DNA of 64,000 nucleotides from CAIZGX01 sp044239865. GTDB taxonomy: Bacteria; Bacteroidota; Bacteroidia; Flavobacteriales_D; Sanyastnellaceae. The stretch covers positions 620,001-684,000 of the forward strand of contig JBIIAO010000002.1 in the NCBI GenBank assembly GCA_044239865.1, in the 5' to 3' direction. The position numbers were made by a program, and so were the translations under genes. The notes under the pieces were generated by a model, which saw only the letters and a program-made list of their open reading frames with translations, did not search any database and had not been told where the DNA came from. This document shows, piece after piece, positions 50,056 through 58,675 of this stretch (its first letter is position 1; each line of letters opens with the position of its first letter).

Positions 50056-51285
50056 ATGGCTAAACAAGAGATAAATTGCTCGTTTTGTGGTAGAAAAAAG
50101 AGTGAGGTGAATGTTCTCATTGCGGGTGTTTCTGGACACATTTGCGATGACTGCGCGAGACAAGCCAACGAGATTGTTAAAGAGGAGGCTGTAGTTCCGA
50201 AAGAAGAATTTAGCACTTCGGAATTAATGAAGCCGATTCAAATCAGAGATTTCTTAAATGAATACATCATTGGGCAAGACGAAGCCAAGAAGGTATTGAG
50301 CGTTGCAGTGTACAACCACTACAAGCGATTGTCGCAGCATGCGGCAGGTAAGCAAGATGACGAAGTAGAAATTGAAAAATCGAACATTGTATTGGTTGGA
50401 GAAACTGGAACTGGAAAAACACTTTTAGCGAAAACCATTGCGAAGATGTTAAACGTTCCGTTCTGCATTGCCGATGCCACCGTGCTTACACAAGCCGGTT
50501 ACGTTGGTGAAGATGTGGAGAGTATTCTTTCGCGACTTCTGCAAAGTGCCGACTTCGATGTGCAAAAGGCAGAACGCGGAATTGTATTCATTGATGAAAT
50601 AGATAAGATAGCACGGAAAAGCGACAACCCAAGTATTACGCGCGACGTGAGTGGCGAGGGTGTTCAACAGGCGTTGCTGAAATTGTTGGAAGGGGCTACG
50701 GTTAGTGTTCCACCGCAAGGCGGAAGAAAGCACCCGGAGCAGAAGATGATTCAAATTGACACGAAGAATATTTTATTTGTTTGTGGAGGAGCTTTCGATG
50801 GCATTGACAAACACATTGAACGCCGAATGAATTCAGCGAGCATTGGATATCGCAATGCGTTTACAGTTGAAGAACAAGGGGGATGGTTGCAATACATTGC
50901 TCCTGCCGATTTGAAACAGTTCGGATTAATTCCAGAATTAATTGGTCGTTTCCCGGTGTTAACATTTTTAAATCCATTGGACGAATCTGCATTGAGAAGA
51001 ATTTTGACTGAGCCGAAAAACGCATTGGTGAAGCAGTATGTGAAGTTGTTTGAAATGGATGGCGTGAAACTTTCTTTCGAGAAGCAAGTGTTGGATTACA
51101 TTGTTGAAAAAGCAATGACATACAAACTGGGCGCACGCGGATTGCGTTCAATCTGCGAAGCAATCTTGTTGGATCTGATGTTTGAAATTCCGAATCAAAC
51201 GGAAGAAAAAGAATTCAAAGTAACATTGGCTTACGCGCGAGATAAATTCGAAAGTTCGAAATTGAGTCAATTGAAGGTGGCGTAA
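50056..51285 (+). CDS. clpX: ATP-dependent Clp protease ATP-binding subunit ClpX
   Basis: ClpX unfolds substrates and passes them to ClpP. The 409-residue protein has the N-terminal zinc domain (CSFCGRKKSE ... CDDC, about 9-35), Walker A GETGTGKT (about 115-122), Walker B VFIDEIDKIA (about 178-187) and the RRMN/IGF-type region expected for docking to ClpP, with IGYRNAF in place of the IGF tripeptide (about 259-265). mutS follows 1 bp later. Confidence 0.96.
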   Translation: MAKQEINCSFCGRKKSEVNVLIAGVSGHICDDCARQANEIVKEEAVVPKEEFSTSELMKPIQIRDFLNEYIIGQDEAKKVLSVAVYNHYKRLSQHAAGKQDDEVEIEKSNIVLVGETGTGKTLLAKTIAKMLNVPFCIADATVLTQAGYVGEDVESILSRLLQSADFDVQKAERGIVFIDEIDKIARKSDNPSITRDVSGEGVQQALLKLLEGATVSVPPQGGRKHPEQKMIQIDTKNILFVCGGAFDGIDKHIERRMNSASIGYRNAFTVEEQGGWLQYIAPADLKQFGLIPELIGRFPVLTFLNPLDESALRRILTEPKNALVKQYVKLFEMDGVKLSFEKQVLDYIVEKAMTYKLGARGLRSICEAILLDLMFEIPNQTEEKEFKVTLAYARDKFESSKLSQLKVA

Positions 51286-51286
51286 A

Positions 51287-53908
51287 ATGACGGAAGAAAA
51301 ATCGACGGTGGTGGAAACACCACTCATGAAACAATTCAATGAGATTAAGGCGCAATATCCAGATGCGCTTTTGTTGTTTCGTGTGGGCGATTTTTATGAA
51401 ACGTTCGGATCAGATGCTGTTGCCGCGTCACGTATTTTAGGAATTACATTAACCAAGCGGAAGAACGGCGCCGCGGCGTTCATCGAGTTAGCTGGTTTTC
51501 CGCATCATTCGTTAGACACTTATTTACCAAAGTTGGTTCGTGCTGGAAACCGCGTGGCCATTTGTGATCAGCTTGAAGACCCTAAGCTTACCAAGAAAAT
51601 TGTAAAGCGCGGCGTTACCGAATTGGTTACTCCAGCTGTGAGTTATAACGAGAAAACATTCGACAGTTCAAACAACCATTTCTTGGCTGCGGTTGTTATG
51701 CGCGATCAGCAAGCGGGAGTGAGTTTTTTAGATATTTCCACCGGGGAATTTTATTTGGCGGAAGGAAGTACTTCCCACATTAACAAATTGCTTCAGAGCT
51801 TTCGTCCGAACGAAGTGTTGTTTCAAAAGCACGAAGATCAGCAGTTCCGCGAAGCATTCGGAGACACGAAGTGGTTTACGTTTCGCATAGACGAATGGGT
51901 ATTTTCATTGGACTACGCGAAAGAAGTTTTGCAAAAGCAATTCGACACGAAATCGCTCAAAGGCTTTGGTGTTGAAGAATTGAAGCTCGGTGTAATTGCT
52001 GCCGGAACGGTGTTGCATTACTTGAAAGACACACAGCATCACAAGACGCAGCACATTCAAAAAATTTCTCGAATTGAAGAAGACACGTTTGTTTGGCTAG
52101 ACCGCTTCACCATTCGAAATTTAGAATTGGTGCATTCTAATTACGACGAAACAGCAACGTTGTTCTATACGCTCAATCACACGAGCACACCCATGGGAGC
52201 GAGACTTCTGCGTCGTTGGGTGCTTATGCCGTTGAAAGATATTTTTCAAATAGAAAAACGTCAGTTTGTAGTTGGAAGTTTTGTGCAGAACGCCGAGCTT
52301 CTTGCTGAAACGCGTTTGCATTTGAACACCATTGGCGATGTGGAGCGCTTGGCTTCGAAGATTGCAACAGGACGTGTGAATCCGCGTGAGCTTCTGCAAT
52401 TGGCAAAAGGCATGCAAACGGCAGAGCACATTCAAGAGTTAGGCGCTAATTCAAAAAGCAAAGAGATACAAGCCTTGTTCAACGTGTTGAAACCGTTAAC
52501 CGATTGGTGCAATAATATTTTCGAAAAGATCAATCCGGAAGCACCCCTAGCGCTTAACAGAGGCTCTGTCATTGCCGAAGGCGTGAATGCAGATTTGGAT
52601 GAGCTGCGTAATTTGCAAAAGTCTGGAAAAGACTATTTGCAAATGGTGCAAGAACGAGAAAGTGAACGCACCGGAATTCCTTCCCTAAAAATTTCTTTCA
52701 ACAATGTATTCGGATATTATTTGGAAGTGCGCAACACGCACAAGGATAAGGTTCCGCCAGAGTGGATTCGCAAGCAAACGGTTACGCAAGCAGAACGATA
52801 CATTACACCAGAGCTGAAGGAATACGAAGCGAAGATTACGGGTGCTGAAGACAAGATTTCAATTTTAGAAAATCAGATTTATCAATCGTTGATTGAAGAA
52901 ACGCTGCCGCATTTGGTGAGTATGCAGTTGAACGCTCGCGTGCTTGCAGAGATAGACGCGTTGGCCTCTTTCGCAACCGTTGCAGTAGCGAATAAATATT
53001 GCGCACCAGAGTTCACAGAGGATCGCAAATTAGAGATCGAACAAGGAAGACACGCCATTATTGAATTGCGCCTTCCGCCGAACGATCCGTATATAGCGAA
53101 CGACATTACACTCGATAGAGACTCGCAACAAATCATGATGATCACTGGTCCGAATATGTCGGGTAAGTCCGCTGTGTTGCGTCAAACAGCCCTCATTGTT
53201 CTCATGGCTCAAATGGGATCTTACGTCCCCGCGAAGCGCGTGAGAATGGGCATCGTAGACAAAGTGTTCACACGTGTAGGCGCGAACGATAACATGAGTG
53301 CGGGTGAATCTACGTTCATGGTTGAAATGAACGAGACTGCGAGTATTTTAAATAATTTAAGTGATCGAAGTTTAATCTTATTGGATGAAATTGGAAGAGG
53401 AACTTCAACTTATGATGGTGTTTCTATTGCTTGGGCTATAGCGGAATATCTTCATGAGCACGGGCAGTTCAGAGCGAAGACACTTTTCGCAACGCATTAC
53501 CACGAGTTGAATGATATGACGAATTTATTTCCACGTATTAAAAACTTCAACGTGTCGGTTTCTGAAGCGAAGGGAAAAATTGTTTTCAGAAGGAAGTTGC
53601 AAGAAGGTGGAAGCAATCACAGCTTTGGAATTCATGTAGCGCAGTTGGCGGGAATGCCGAAGACGGTTGTGAATCGCGCGAACGAAATGCTTCAGCAGTT
53701 GGAAACAAAAAGAGGTGAAGCCCCTGCGGGGAAAGGGAAAGCGAGTGTTGTTCAAGGAGAAGAAAAAATGCAATTGAGTTTTTTCCAACTCGATGATCCG
53801 ACGTTGGTTCAGATAAAAAAAGAAGTAGAAAAAATTGATATCAATACGCTTACTCCGGTTGAAGCTTTGTTCAAGTTGAACGAGATCAAGAAGATAGTGG
53901 GAAGCTAA
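51287..53908 (+). CDS. mutS: DNA mismatch repair protein MutS
   Basis: MutS binds mismatches and recruits MutL. The 873-residue protein has the Phe-x-Glu mismatch reader (FYETFG, about 35-40), the lever and clamp domains, and the ATPase core with Walker A GPNMSGKSAV (about 620-629), Walker B LILLDEIGRGTSTYDG (about 695-710) and the H-loop FATHYHEL. It starts 1 bp after clpX. Three of four standard length domains are intact; no sign of damage. Confidence 0.97.
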   Translation: MTEEKSTVVETPLMKQFNEIKAQYPDALLLFRVGDFYETFGSDAVAASRILGITLTKRKNGAAAFIELAGFPHHSLDTYLPKLVRAGNRVAICDQLEDPKLTKKIVKRGVTELVTPAVSYNEKTFDSSNNHFLAAVVMRDQQAGVSFLDISTGEFYLAEGSTSHINKLLQSFRPNEVLFQKHEDQQFREAFGDTKWFTFRIDEWVFSLDYAKEVLQKQFDTKSLKGFGVEELKLGVIAAGTVLHYLKDTQHHKTQHIQKISRIEEDTFVWLDRFTIRNLELVHSNYDETATLFYTLNHTSTPMGARLLRRWVLMPLKDIFQIEKRQFVVGSFVQNAELLAETRLHLNTIGDVERLASKIATGRVNPRELLQLAKGMQTAEHIQELGANSKSKEIQALFNVLKPLTDWCNNIFEKINPEAPLALNRGSVIAEGVNADLDELRNLQKSGKDYLQMVQERESERTGIPSLKISFNNVFGYYLEVRNTHKDKVPPEWIRKQTVTQAERYITPELKEYEAKITGAEDKISILENQIYQSLIEETLPHLVSMQLNARVLAEIDALASFATVAVANKYCAPEFTEDRKLEIEQGRHAIIELRLPPNDPYIANDITLDRDSQQIMMITGPNMSGKSAVLRQTALIVLMAQMGSYVPAKRVRMGIVDKVFTRVGANDNMSAGESTFMVEMNETASILNNLSDRSLILLDEIGRGTSTYDGVSIAWAIAEYLHEHGQFRAKTLFATHYHELNDMTNLFPRIKNFNVSVSEAKGKIVFRRKLQEGGSNHSFGIHVAQLAGMPKTVVNRANEMLQQLETKRGEAPAGKGKASVVQGEEKMQLSFFQLDDPTLVQIKKEVEKIDINTLTPVEALFKLNEIKKIVGS

Positions 53909-53912
53909 TTTG

Positions 53913-53920
53913 TATATTTG
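53913..53920 (+). promoter_or_regulatory. Promoter -7 element of ricT-gldH
   Basis: TATATTTG fits TAnnTTTG, 19 bp before the ATG at 53940. Confidence 0.5.
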
Positions 53921-53939
53921 AGAATATAAAATAGAAAAC

Positions 53940-55235
53940 ATGGGATGTTCGAGTTGTGGAAATAATGATGGTAGCGTTCCAAATGGCTGTAAAAGCAATG
54001 GTAATTGCGGAACGTGTAGCACAGGTAAGATGGAGGTTTTCGATTGGTTGTCTGGTGTTCCATTAGCAGACGGCTTGAAGCCGTTTGATGTGGTTGAGGC
54101 GCGTTTTAAAAATGGCCGCAAAGCCTTTTTTAGAAAAGGAACTTTAGAGTTGTTTCAAGGCGATGTAATAGTTGTTGAGGCTTCGACTGGATACGATGTG
54201 GGAATTGTTTCTTTGGCGGGTGAGTTGGTTCGAGTTCAAATGAATCGTAGGGACATCAAAGACAATTACGAGTTGAAACGCGTTCTTCGAAAAGCAGAAC
54301 AATCGGACTTCGATACGTGGCAAGCTGCGCGTCAGTTGGAAAACAGCACGATGACTCGTTCACGTGAAATATCGCGCGAACTTGGTCTTCAAATGAAAAT
54401 TAGTGATGTGGAATATCAAGGCGATAAAACCCGCGCGATATTCTACTACACGGCCGATGACCGTGTAGATTTCCGTGAACTCATTCGCAAGTATGCTGAA
54501 GAGTTCAAGGTGCGCATTGAAATGCGCCAGATAGGACTTCGTTTAGAAGCAGGACGCCTAGGCGGAATTGGCTCTTGCGGAAGAGAGCTATGCTGCTCTA
54601 CTTGGTTAACCGATTTCAGATCGGTATCTACCGGCGCAGCGCGCTATCAACAGCTTTCGCTGAATCCAGGCAAATTAGCCGGACAATGTGGAAAGTTGAA
54701 GTGTTGCCTGAATTACGAACTCGATCAATACGTTGAAGCGGTTCGTATGCTACCCCCAACACACGTGAAATTGAAACTTCCGAAAGGAATTGCTACGCAT
54801 TTCAAAACAGATATTTTCAAGCAAGTTATTTATTACACGATTGAAGGACAACACAGCGACGGGCCGTTTGCTCTATCTGCAGATGTGGTGAAAGAAATTA
54901 TTGAAAAGAACAAACGTGGTGAGGTGATAGGTGAAGTTCAGACATTTATTGAAGAGAAAGAGATTGTTGAAAGTGTTGAATTTGCTGAAGTAGTTGGACA
55001 AGATAGTTTAACTCGTTTCGATAATAAAAAGCGTAAGCCGAACAACAACAACCGCAACCGCAACAGCAAGCCTGGAGGAAATTCCAACAGACCAGCCCCA
55101 GGAAACAATAGCAATCCACAAAGTGCTGCGGCTCCAAAGCCGAAAGAAGGCAACCGCCCTCCTGGAAATGGCAATAGACCCAACAACCGCTTCAAAGGCA
55201 AACCAAACAATCCGAATCAAGGCACAAAAGAATGA
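53940..55235 (+). CDS. ricT: RicT/PSP1-domain protein
   Basis: The 431-residue protein has a Cys-rich N-terminus (MGCSSCGNN; cysteines near residues 3, 6, 18, 24, 27), a PSP1 domain with GGIGSCGRELCCSTWL (about 206-221) and GQCGKLKCCLNYE (about 245-257), and a 70-residue Asn/Pro/Gly/Lys-rich tail that should be disordered. PSP1 proteins (RicT/YaaT) form a complex with RicA and RicF that touches mRNA processing and Fe-S chemistry in Bacillus; in Bacteroidota the role is not established. It overlaps gldH by 4 bp (ATGA). Confidence 0.85.
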   Translation: MGCSSCGNNDGSVPNGCKSNGNCGTCSTGKMEVFDWLSGVPLADGLKPFDVVEARFKNGRKAFFRKGTLELFQGDVIVVEASTGYDVGIVSLAGELVRVQMNRRDIKDNYELKRVLRKAEQSDFDTWQAARQLENSTMTRSREISRELGLQMKISDVEYQGDKTRAIFYYTADDRVDFRELIRKYAEEFKVRIEMRQIGLRLEAGRLGGIGSCGRELCCSTWLTDFRSVSTGAARYQQLSLNPGKLAGQCGKLKCCLNYELDQYVEAVRMLPPTHVKLKLPKGIATHFKTDIFKQVIYYTIEGQHSDGPFALSADVVKEIIEKNKRGEVIGEVQTFIEEKEIVESVEFAEVVGQDSLTRFDNKKRKPNNNNRNRNSKPGGNSNRPAPGNNSNPQSAAAPKPKEGNRPPGNGNRPNNRFKGKPNNPNQGTKE

Positions 55236-55696
55236 AGAGATTAGTTTTCTTTTTAGGCGTGGCGCTGATGCTCTCCTCATGTGCCGATGATTTTGTTTAC
55301 GAAAGCAACATGCCCATTGAGGGAGGCGTTTGGGACAGTAAGCAAGCAGCGAATTTCGAATTTGATATTCAAGACACCGTGAGTCTTCACGACTTTTTTA
55401 TTGATATAAGAAACGGGGAACAATATCAGTTCAGCAATTTGTTTGTCTTCATTGAAATGGAATTTCCGAATGGAAAATTATCGGTAGATACGCTGGAATG
55501 TCCAATGGCAGACCCGCAGGGAAATTGGTTCGGTAGATCAGGCTTAGGAGATTTATACGACAACCGAATCATTTATAAATCACGCAAGCAATTTCCACTT
55601 TCAGGACACTACAAAGTGTCCATCCATCAAGCTATGCGCGTGAATCCCGTTGAAGGAATTTATGATATCGGATTTCGTTTAGCGAAATCGAAATAG
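55232..55696 (+). CDS. gldH: Gliding motility lipoprotein GldH
   Basis: GldH is one of the gliding lipoproteins of Bacteroidota, needed for surface movement and linked to type IX secretion in Flavobacterium. The 154-residue protein has a lipoprotein signal with Cys17 in LSSCADD and the family blocks KQAANFEFDIQDTVSLHDFF (about 35-54), GNWFGRSGLGDLYDNRIIY (about 93-111) and YKVSIHQAMR (about 128). It overlaps ricT by 4 bp and is the last gene before a repeat cluster. Whether the cells glide cannot be read from one gene. Confidence 0.93.
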   Translation: MKRLVFFLGVALMLSSCADDFVYESNMPIEGGVWDSKQAANFEFDIQDTVSLHDFFIDIRNGEQYQFSNLFVFIEMEFPNGKLSVDTLECPMADPQGNWFGRSGLGDLYDNRIIYKSRKQFPLSGHYKVSIHQAMRVNPVEGIYDIGFRLAKSK

Positions 55697-55703
55697 TTGT
55701 TGT

Positions 55704-55836
55704 AAGATTGTTTCACAAAGATGCTTTCAGCAAGATTGCTTCGCAAAAAGTCTTTATGAAATAATCTTTCGAAGAATCTTTGCAAAGCAATCTTGACACA
55801 GTCATCTTGCTAAACCATCTTTGCGAAGCAATCTTG
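55704..55836. repeat. Cluster of four 20-24-bp repeats, two direct and two inverted
   Basis: Units at 55704-55723 and 55731-55754 (forward) and at 55775-55795 and 55816-55836 (reverse) share a consensus of the form CAAGATTGCTTCGCAAAGATG with few differences. Each unit has a small self-complementary core (TTGC...GCAA). Forward and reverse units can pair to form a large hairpin in RNA between the convergent gldH and glycosyltransferase genes. REP-like. Confidence 0.75.
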
Positions 55837-55859
55837 CTTCAGCATCTAATAATCTCCGA

Positions 55860-56597
55860 TTATTTTGTGTTTTTGCGGCTCCAAATATTATACTTCGCGA
55901 TACACCAAAACGCGCGAACACCGTCTTTCCAGCCAATCTTTTTACCTTCTTCGTACGTTCTTCCGTAGTACGAAATTCCAACTTCATAGATACGAATATT
56001 TGGAATTCTTGAGAGCTTTGCGGTGATTTCCGGCTCGAAACCGAAACGCTTTTCACACAACAAAAGACTCTGCGCAATGTCAGAACGAATCAATTTGTAG
56101 CATGTTTCCATATCTGTTAAGTTCAGATTGGTAAAGGCGTTGCTTGCAAACGTGAGTAATTTATTTCCGATGCTGTGCCAGAAGAAAAGAATACGGTGTG
56201 GATTTCCTCCCATGAAACGAGAGCCGTAAACAACGTCTGCACCGTCTTTAAATACCGGCTTCAATAAGTCGTTGTATTCATCAGGGTCGTATTCCAAATC
56301 GGCGTCCTGAACTAAGATATAATCACCTGTTGCAATCTCAATAGCCTTGTGTAAAGCCGCGCCCTTTCCTTGATTGAAGGGTTGCGAGTAGAAGTTAAAC
56401 GTACGCTCAGGATGAGCTGAAATGTATGATTCAATGGCCTCAACAGTGTTGTCTGTCGAAGCATCGTTCACAATCACAATTTCCATTTCAATATTGTTCA
56501 TCAACTTAACGTCAGCGATTCGATCGAGAATTAAGTGAATAGTTCTTCCTTCGTTGTAAGCGGGAATAAGTATAGAAAGCTTTTTAAACTCTTGCAT
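55860..56597 (-). CDS. Family 2 glycosyltransferase (dolichol/polyprenyl-phosphate mannosyltransferase-like)
   Basis: The 245-residue soluble protein has the GT2 core: LSILIPAYNEGRTIHLIL (about 8-25), IVIVNDASTDNT (about 40-51), and the DxD-type LVQDADLEYDPDEY (about 96-109). It resembles DPM1-type enzymes that load mannose or another hexose onto a polyprenyl carrier. It has no membrane segments at the C-terminus, so it is of the short type. It lies 3 bp downstream of gatC on the same strand. Donor and acceptor are not known. Confidence 0.85.
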   Translation of the reverse strand: MQEFKKLSILIPAYNEGRTIHLILDRIADVKLMNNIEMEIVIVNDASTDNTVEAIESYISAHPERTFNFYSQPFNQGKGAALHKAIEIATGDYILVQDADLEYDPDEYNDLLKPVFKDGADVVYGSRFMGGNPHRILFFWHSIGNKLLTFASNAFTNLNLTDMETCYKLIRSDIAQSLLLCEKRFGFEPEITAKLSRIPNIRIYEVGISYYGRTYEEGKKIGWKDGVRAFWCIAKYNIWSRKNTK

Positions 56598-56600
56598 GAA

Positions 56601-56891
56601 TTATTGTTTAATGACTTTAGGAACACGGAAGTAATACATATCTTTTGAAGGAGCGTTTTTGAGCGCGTCTGCTTGTGAAATAGGAGCCTCGACTACGTCT
56701 TCACGCAAGACATTCGTTTCTTCGGTCATAAACACGAGAGGCTCTACATTCGCAGTGTCTAGCTCTTTCAGCTTGTCTACAAATGCAATCATTTCGTTCA
56801 GCCCGTCTACCATTTCTGTTTCTTCGTTTTCCGAAAAAGACAGCTTGCTTAATTCAGCTAGGCGACGAACGGTGGCAACATCAACTTTCAT
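56601..56891 (-). CDS. gatC: Asp/Glu-tRNA amidotransferase subunit C
   Basis: GatC stabilises the GatAB amidotransferase that makes Gln-tRNA or Asn-tRNA. The 96-residue protein has the family pattern VATVRRLAELSKLSFSE near residues 5-21 and ends in KDMYYFRVPKVI. Its start overlaps the acyltransferase gene by 11 bp. gatA and gatB are not in this window. Confidence 0.93.
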   Translation of the reverse strand: MKVDVATVRRLAELSKLSFSENEETEMVDGLNEMIAFVDKLKELDTANVEPLVFMTEETNVLREDVVEAPISQADALKNAPSKDMYYFRVPKVIKQ

Positions 56892-57627
56892 GTGTTTTAT
56901 TCAATTCGCGTTGAATGGTTTCAAACGCTTGCGTTCGCAAAGGTAATAAATCAGATGCAGTTAACCCTGCGGTAGCAATAGGAGCATGGACGGTAACTCT
57001 TATTTTCTGCGGAAGAGAGTATTGAAAAAACTTTGCGGGGTCTAAAAGGACTTTATAGTTTGAGTGCCAAGTAACAGGAACTACGGGTCTTTGCTGTTCA
57101 ATAGCAACCTTGAACGCCCCGTTTTTAAAAGGCATTAATTTCGGCGCATCGTCTGGAATTGTGCCCTCCGGATAAATGGCTACGCTCATGTCGTTGCGTA
57201 AACTTTTAGCCACACGATCCAAAGCCACCAGCGCTGCTTTGCTTTGTCCTCTTCTGATAGGAATGTCCTGCTTTCGAAAAAACAAGGAGAACAAAGGCCA
57301 ACTTAACAACTCACCTTTTCCAACAAACAAAAAATCTCTTCCGATAGCCTCATACATAAAGACAGTGTCTAAGTAGCTACTGTGATTCGATGCGATGATA
57401 AAAGACCCTTCGGGTAGCGGAGATTCAAAGGTGACTTCAATAGGACAAAAAATACATTTGCGAATGAGCTTACCCCAAAAACGTTTTAAGACGAATGCCT
57501 TAAGATGACGTTCTCTTTTTTTGTATACCCATACGAAAGGAATGTAAAGAAAAATAAGGGTTATCCAAAAGACTAAACCAATCCAAAGTTTATAAACGAA
57601 ATATATTGGCGCTAGGATGAAGTGCAA
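56881..57627 (-). CDS. 1-acyl-sn-glycerol-3-phosphate acyltransferase (PlsC-like)
   Basis: The 248-residue protein has an N-terminal membrane segment (about 5-35), the acyltransferase motif NHSSYLD (His82, Asp87), and the second motif YPEGTIPDD (about 151-159). It adds the second acyl chain to lysophosphatidate or a related lipid at the inner membrane. Several LPLAT proteins usually coexist in Bacteroidota, so the exact acceptor is uncertain. It overlaps gatC by 11 bp and lies downstream of trpS. Confidence 0.9.
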   Translation of the reverse strand: MHFILAPIYFVYKLWIGLVFWITLIFLYIPFVWVYKKRERHLKAFVLKRFWGKLIRKCIFCPIEVTFESPLPEGSFIIASNHSSYLDTVFMYEAIGRDFLFVGKGELLSWPLFSLFFRKQDIPIRRGQSKAALVALDRVAKSLRNDMSVAIYPEGTIPDDAPKLMPFKNGAFKVAIEQQRPVVPVTWHSNYKVLLDPAKFFQYSLPQKIRVTVHAPIATAGLTASDLLPLRTQAFETIQRELNKTHES

Positions 57628-57667
57628 AGGTTGGGTTGGTTTAGAATGGGAAGATACGAAACGAATG

Positions 57668-58645
57668 CTATACCGAATAACCTAAATTTTTGCGAACGCG
57701 ATCGAGGGTATTCGATGCAGTAACTCTTGCTTTTTCTCCGCCTTGCTTCAAAATATTTTCAAGTGAACTGAAGTCTGAAATGTACTCGAAGTAGTTTTTT
57801 CTTTCAATTTCGAAACGCGTAAGTATAGCGCCAAGCAATTCTTTTTTAGCGTGTCCCCATCCGAAATTTCCAGCGATTAATTTTTCACGAAGAACAGCCG
57901 CTTCTGCGCTTCCAGCGATGAGTTCATACAATTCACAAATGCTATTGGCATTCGGATTTTTCGGATCTTCAAGTGTTGTAGCGTCGGTAATAATGTTCTT
58001 ATTGATAACGTCTTTCAGCTCTTTTTCAGGAAGAAAAATGTTAATGTAATTGCCATAGCTCTTACTCATTTTCTGTCCGTCTGTTCCCGGAACATACATG
58101 GTCGCTTCATTCACTTTTGAATCGGGGATCACAAATGTTTCTCCCATTTGATGGTTGAAAGCAGAAGCAATGTCGCGCGTAATTTCTAAATGTTGAAGCT
58201 GATCTTTCCCAACAGGAACAACGTTTGCGTCGTACAACAAGATGTCTGCAGCCATTAACACCGGATAGGTGAATAACCCGGCGTTCACCTCTTTCAAACG
58301 ATCTTGACGGTCTTTAAAACTGTGCGCATTCGCTAGCATTGGGAACGGCGTGAAGCAGTTCAAATACCAAGCAAGTTCTGTTACTTCAGGCACATCGCTT
58401 TGTCTGTAGAACACATTTTTATCTGTGTTGAAACCACAAGCCAACCAAGTAGCAGCAACACTGTAGGTGTTGTTTCGAATCTCTTCCGCATTCTTAATTT
58501 GAGTAAGCGTGTGGAAATTCGCAATGAATAAATACGCTTCATTAGAAGGGTGATTACTCATTTCGATTGCCGGAGCAATTGCGCCCAACACATTACCTAG
58601 ATGCGGTGTTCCTGTACTTTGAATGCCTGTTAATACGCGTGCCAT
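57668..58645 (-). CDS. trpS: Tryptophanyl-tRNA synthetase
   Basis: TrpS charges tRNA-Trp. The 325-residue length is normal. The HIGH motif appears as PHLGN at about residues 14-18 (TGTPHLGNVLGA) and KMSKS as KMSKSYGN at about 193-200. The ADANVVPVGKDQLQHLE segment binds Trp and the adenylate region. It starts 30 bp downstream of the 439-residue amidohydrolase gene's end on the same strand. Confidence 0.95.
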   Translation of the reverse strand: MARVLTGIQSTGTPHLGNVLGAIAPAIEMSNHPSNEAYLFIANFHTLTQIKNAEEIRNNTYSVAATWLACGFNTDKNVFYRQSDVPEVTELAWYLNCFTPFPMLANAHSFKDRQDRLKEVNAGLFTYPVLMAADILLYDANVVPVGKDQLQHLEITRDIASAFNHQMGETFVIPDSKVNEATMYVPGTDGQKMSKSYGNYINIFLPEKELKDVINKNIITDATTLEDPKNPNANSICELYELIAGSAEAAVLREKLIAGNFGWGHAKKELLGAILTRFEIERKNYFEYISDFSSLENILKQGGEKARVTASNTLDRVRKNLGYSV

Positions 58646-58675
58646 AGGTTTATATTTCCCTGCAAAGAAACGGCT

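Noticed and set aside
53525..54121. 198-codon minus-strand frame across the mutS-ricT junction
   Set aside because: It overlaps two clear genes in the other direction and shows low-complexity Phe/Leu-rich translation typical of a shadow frame.
54946..55280. Minus-strand Leu/Pro-rich frames over the ricT tail
   Set aside because: They mirror the Asn/Pro/Gly-rich low-complexity tail of ricT and have no support of their own.
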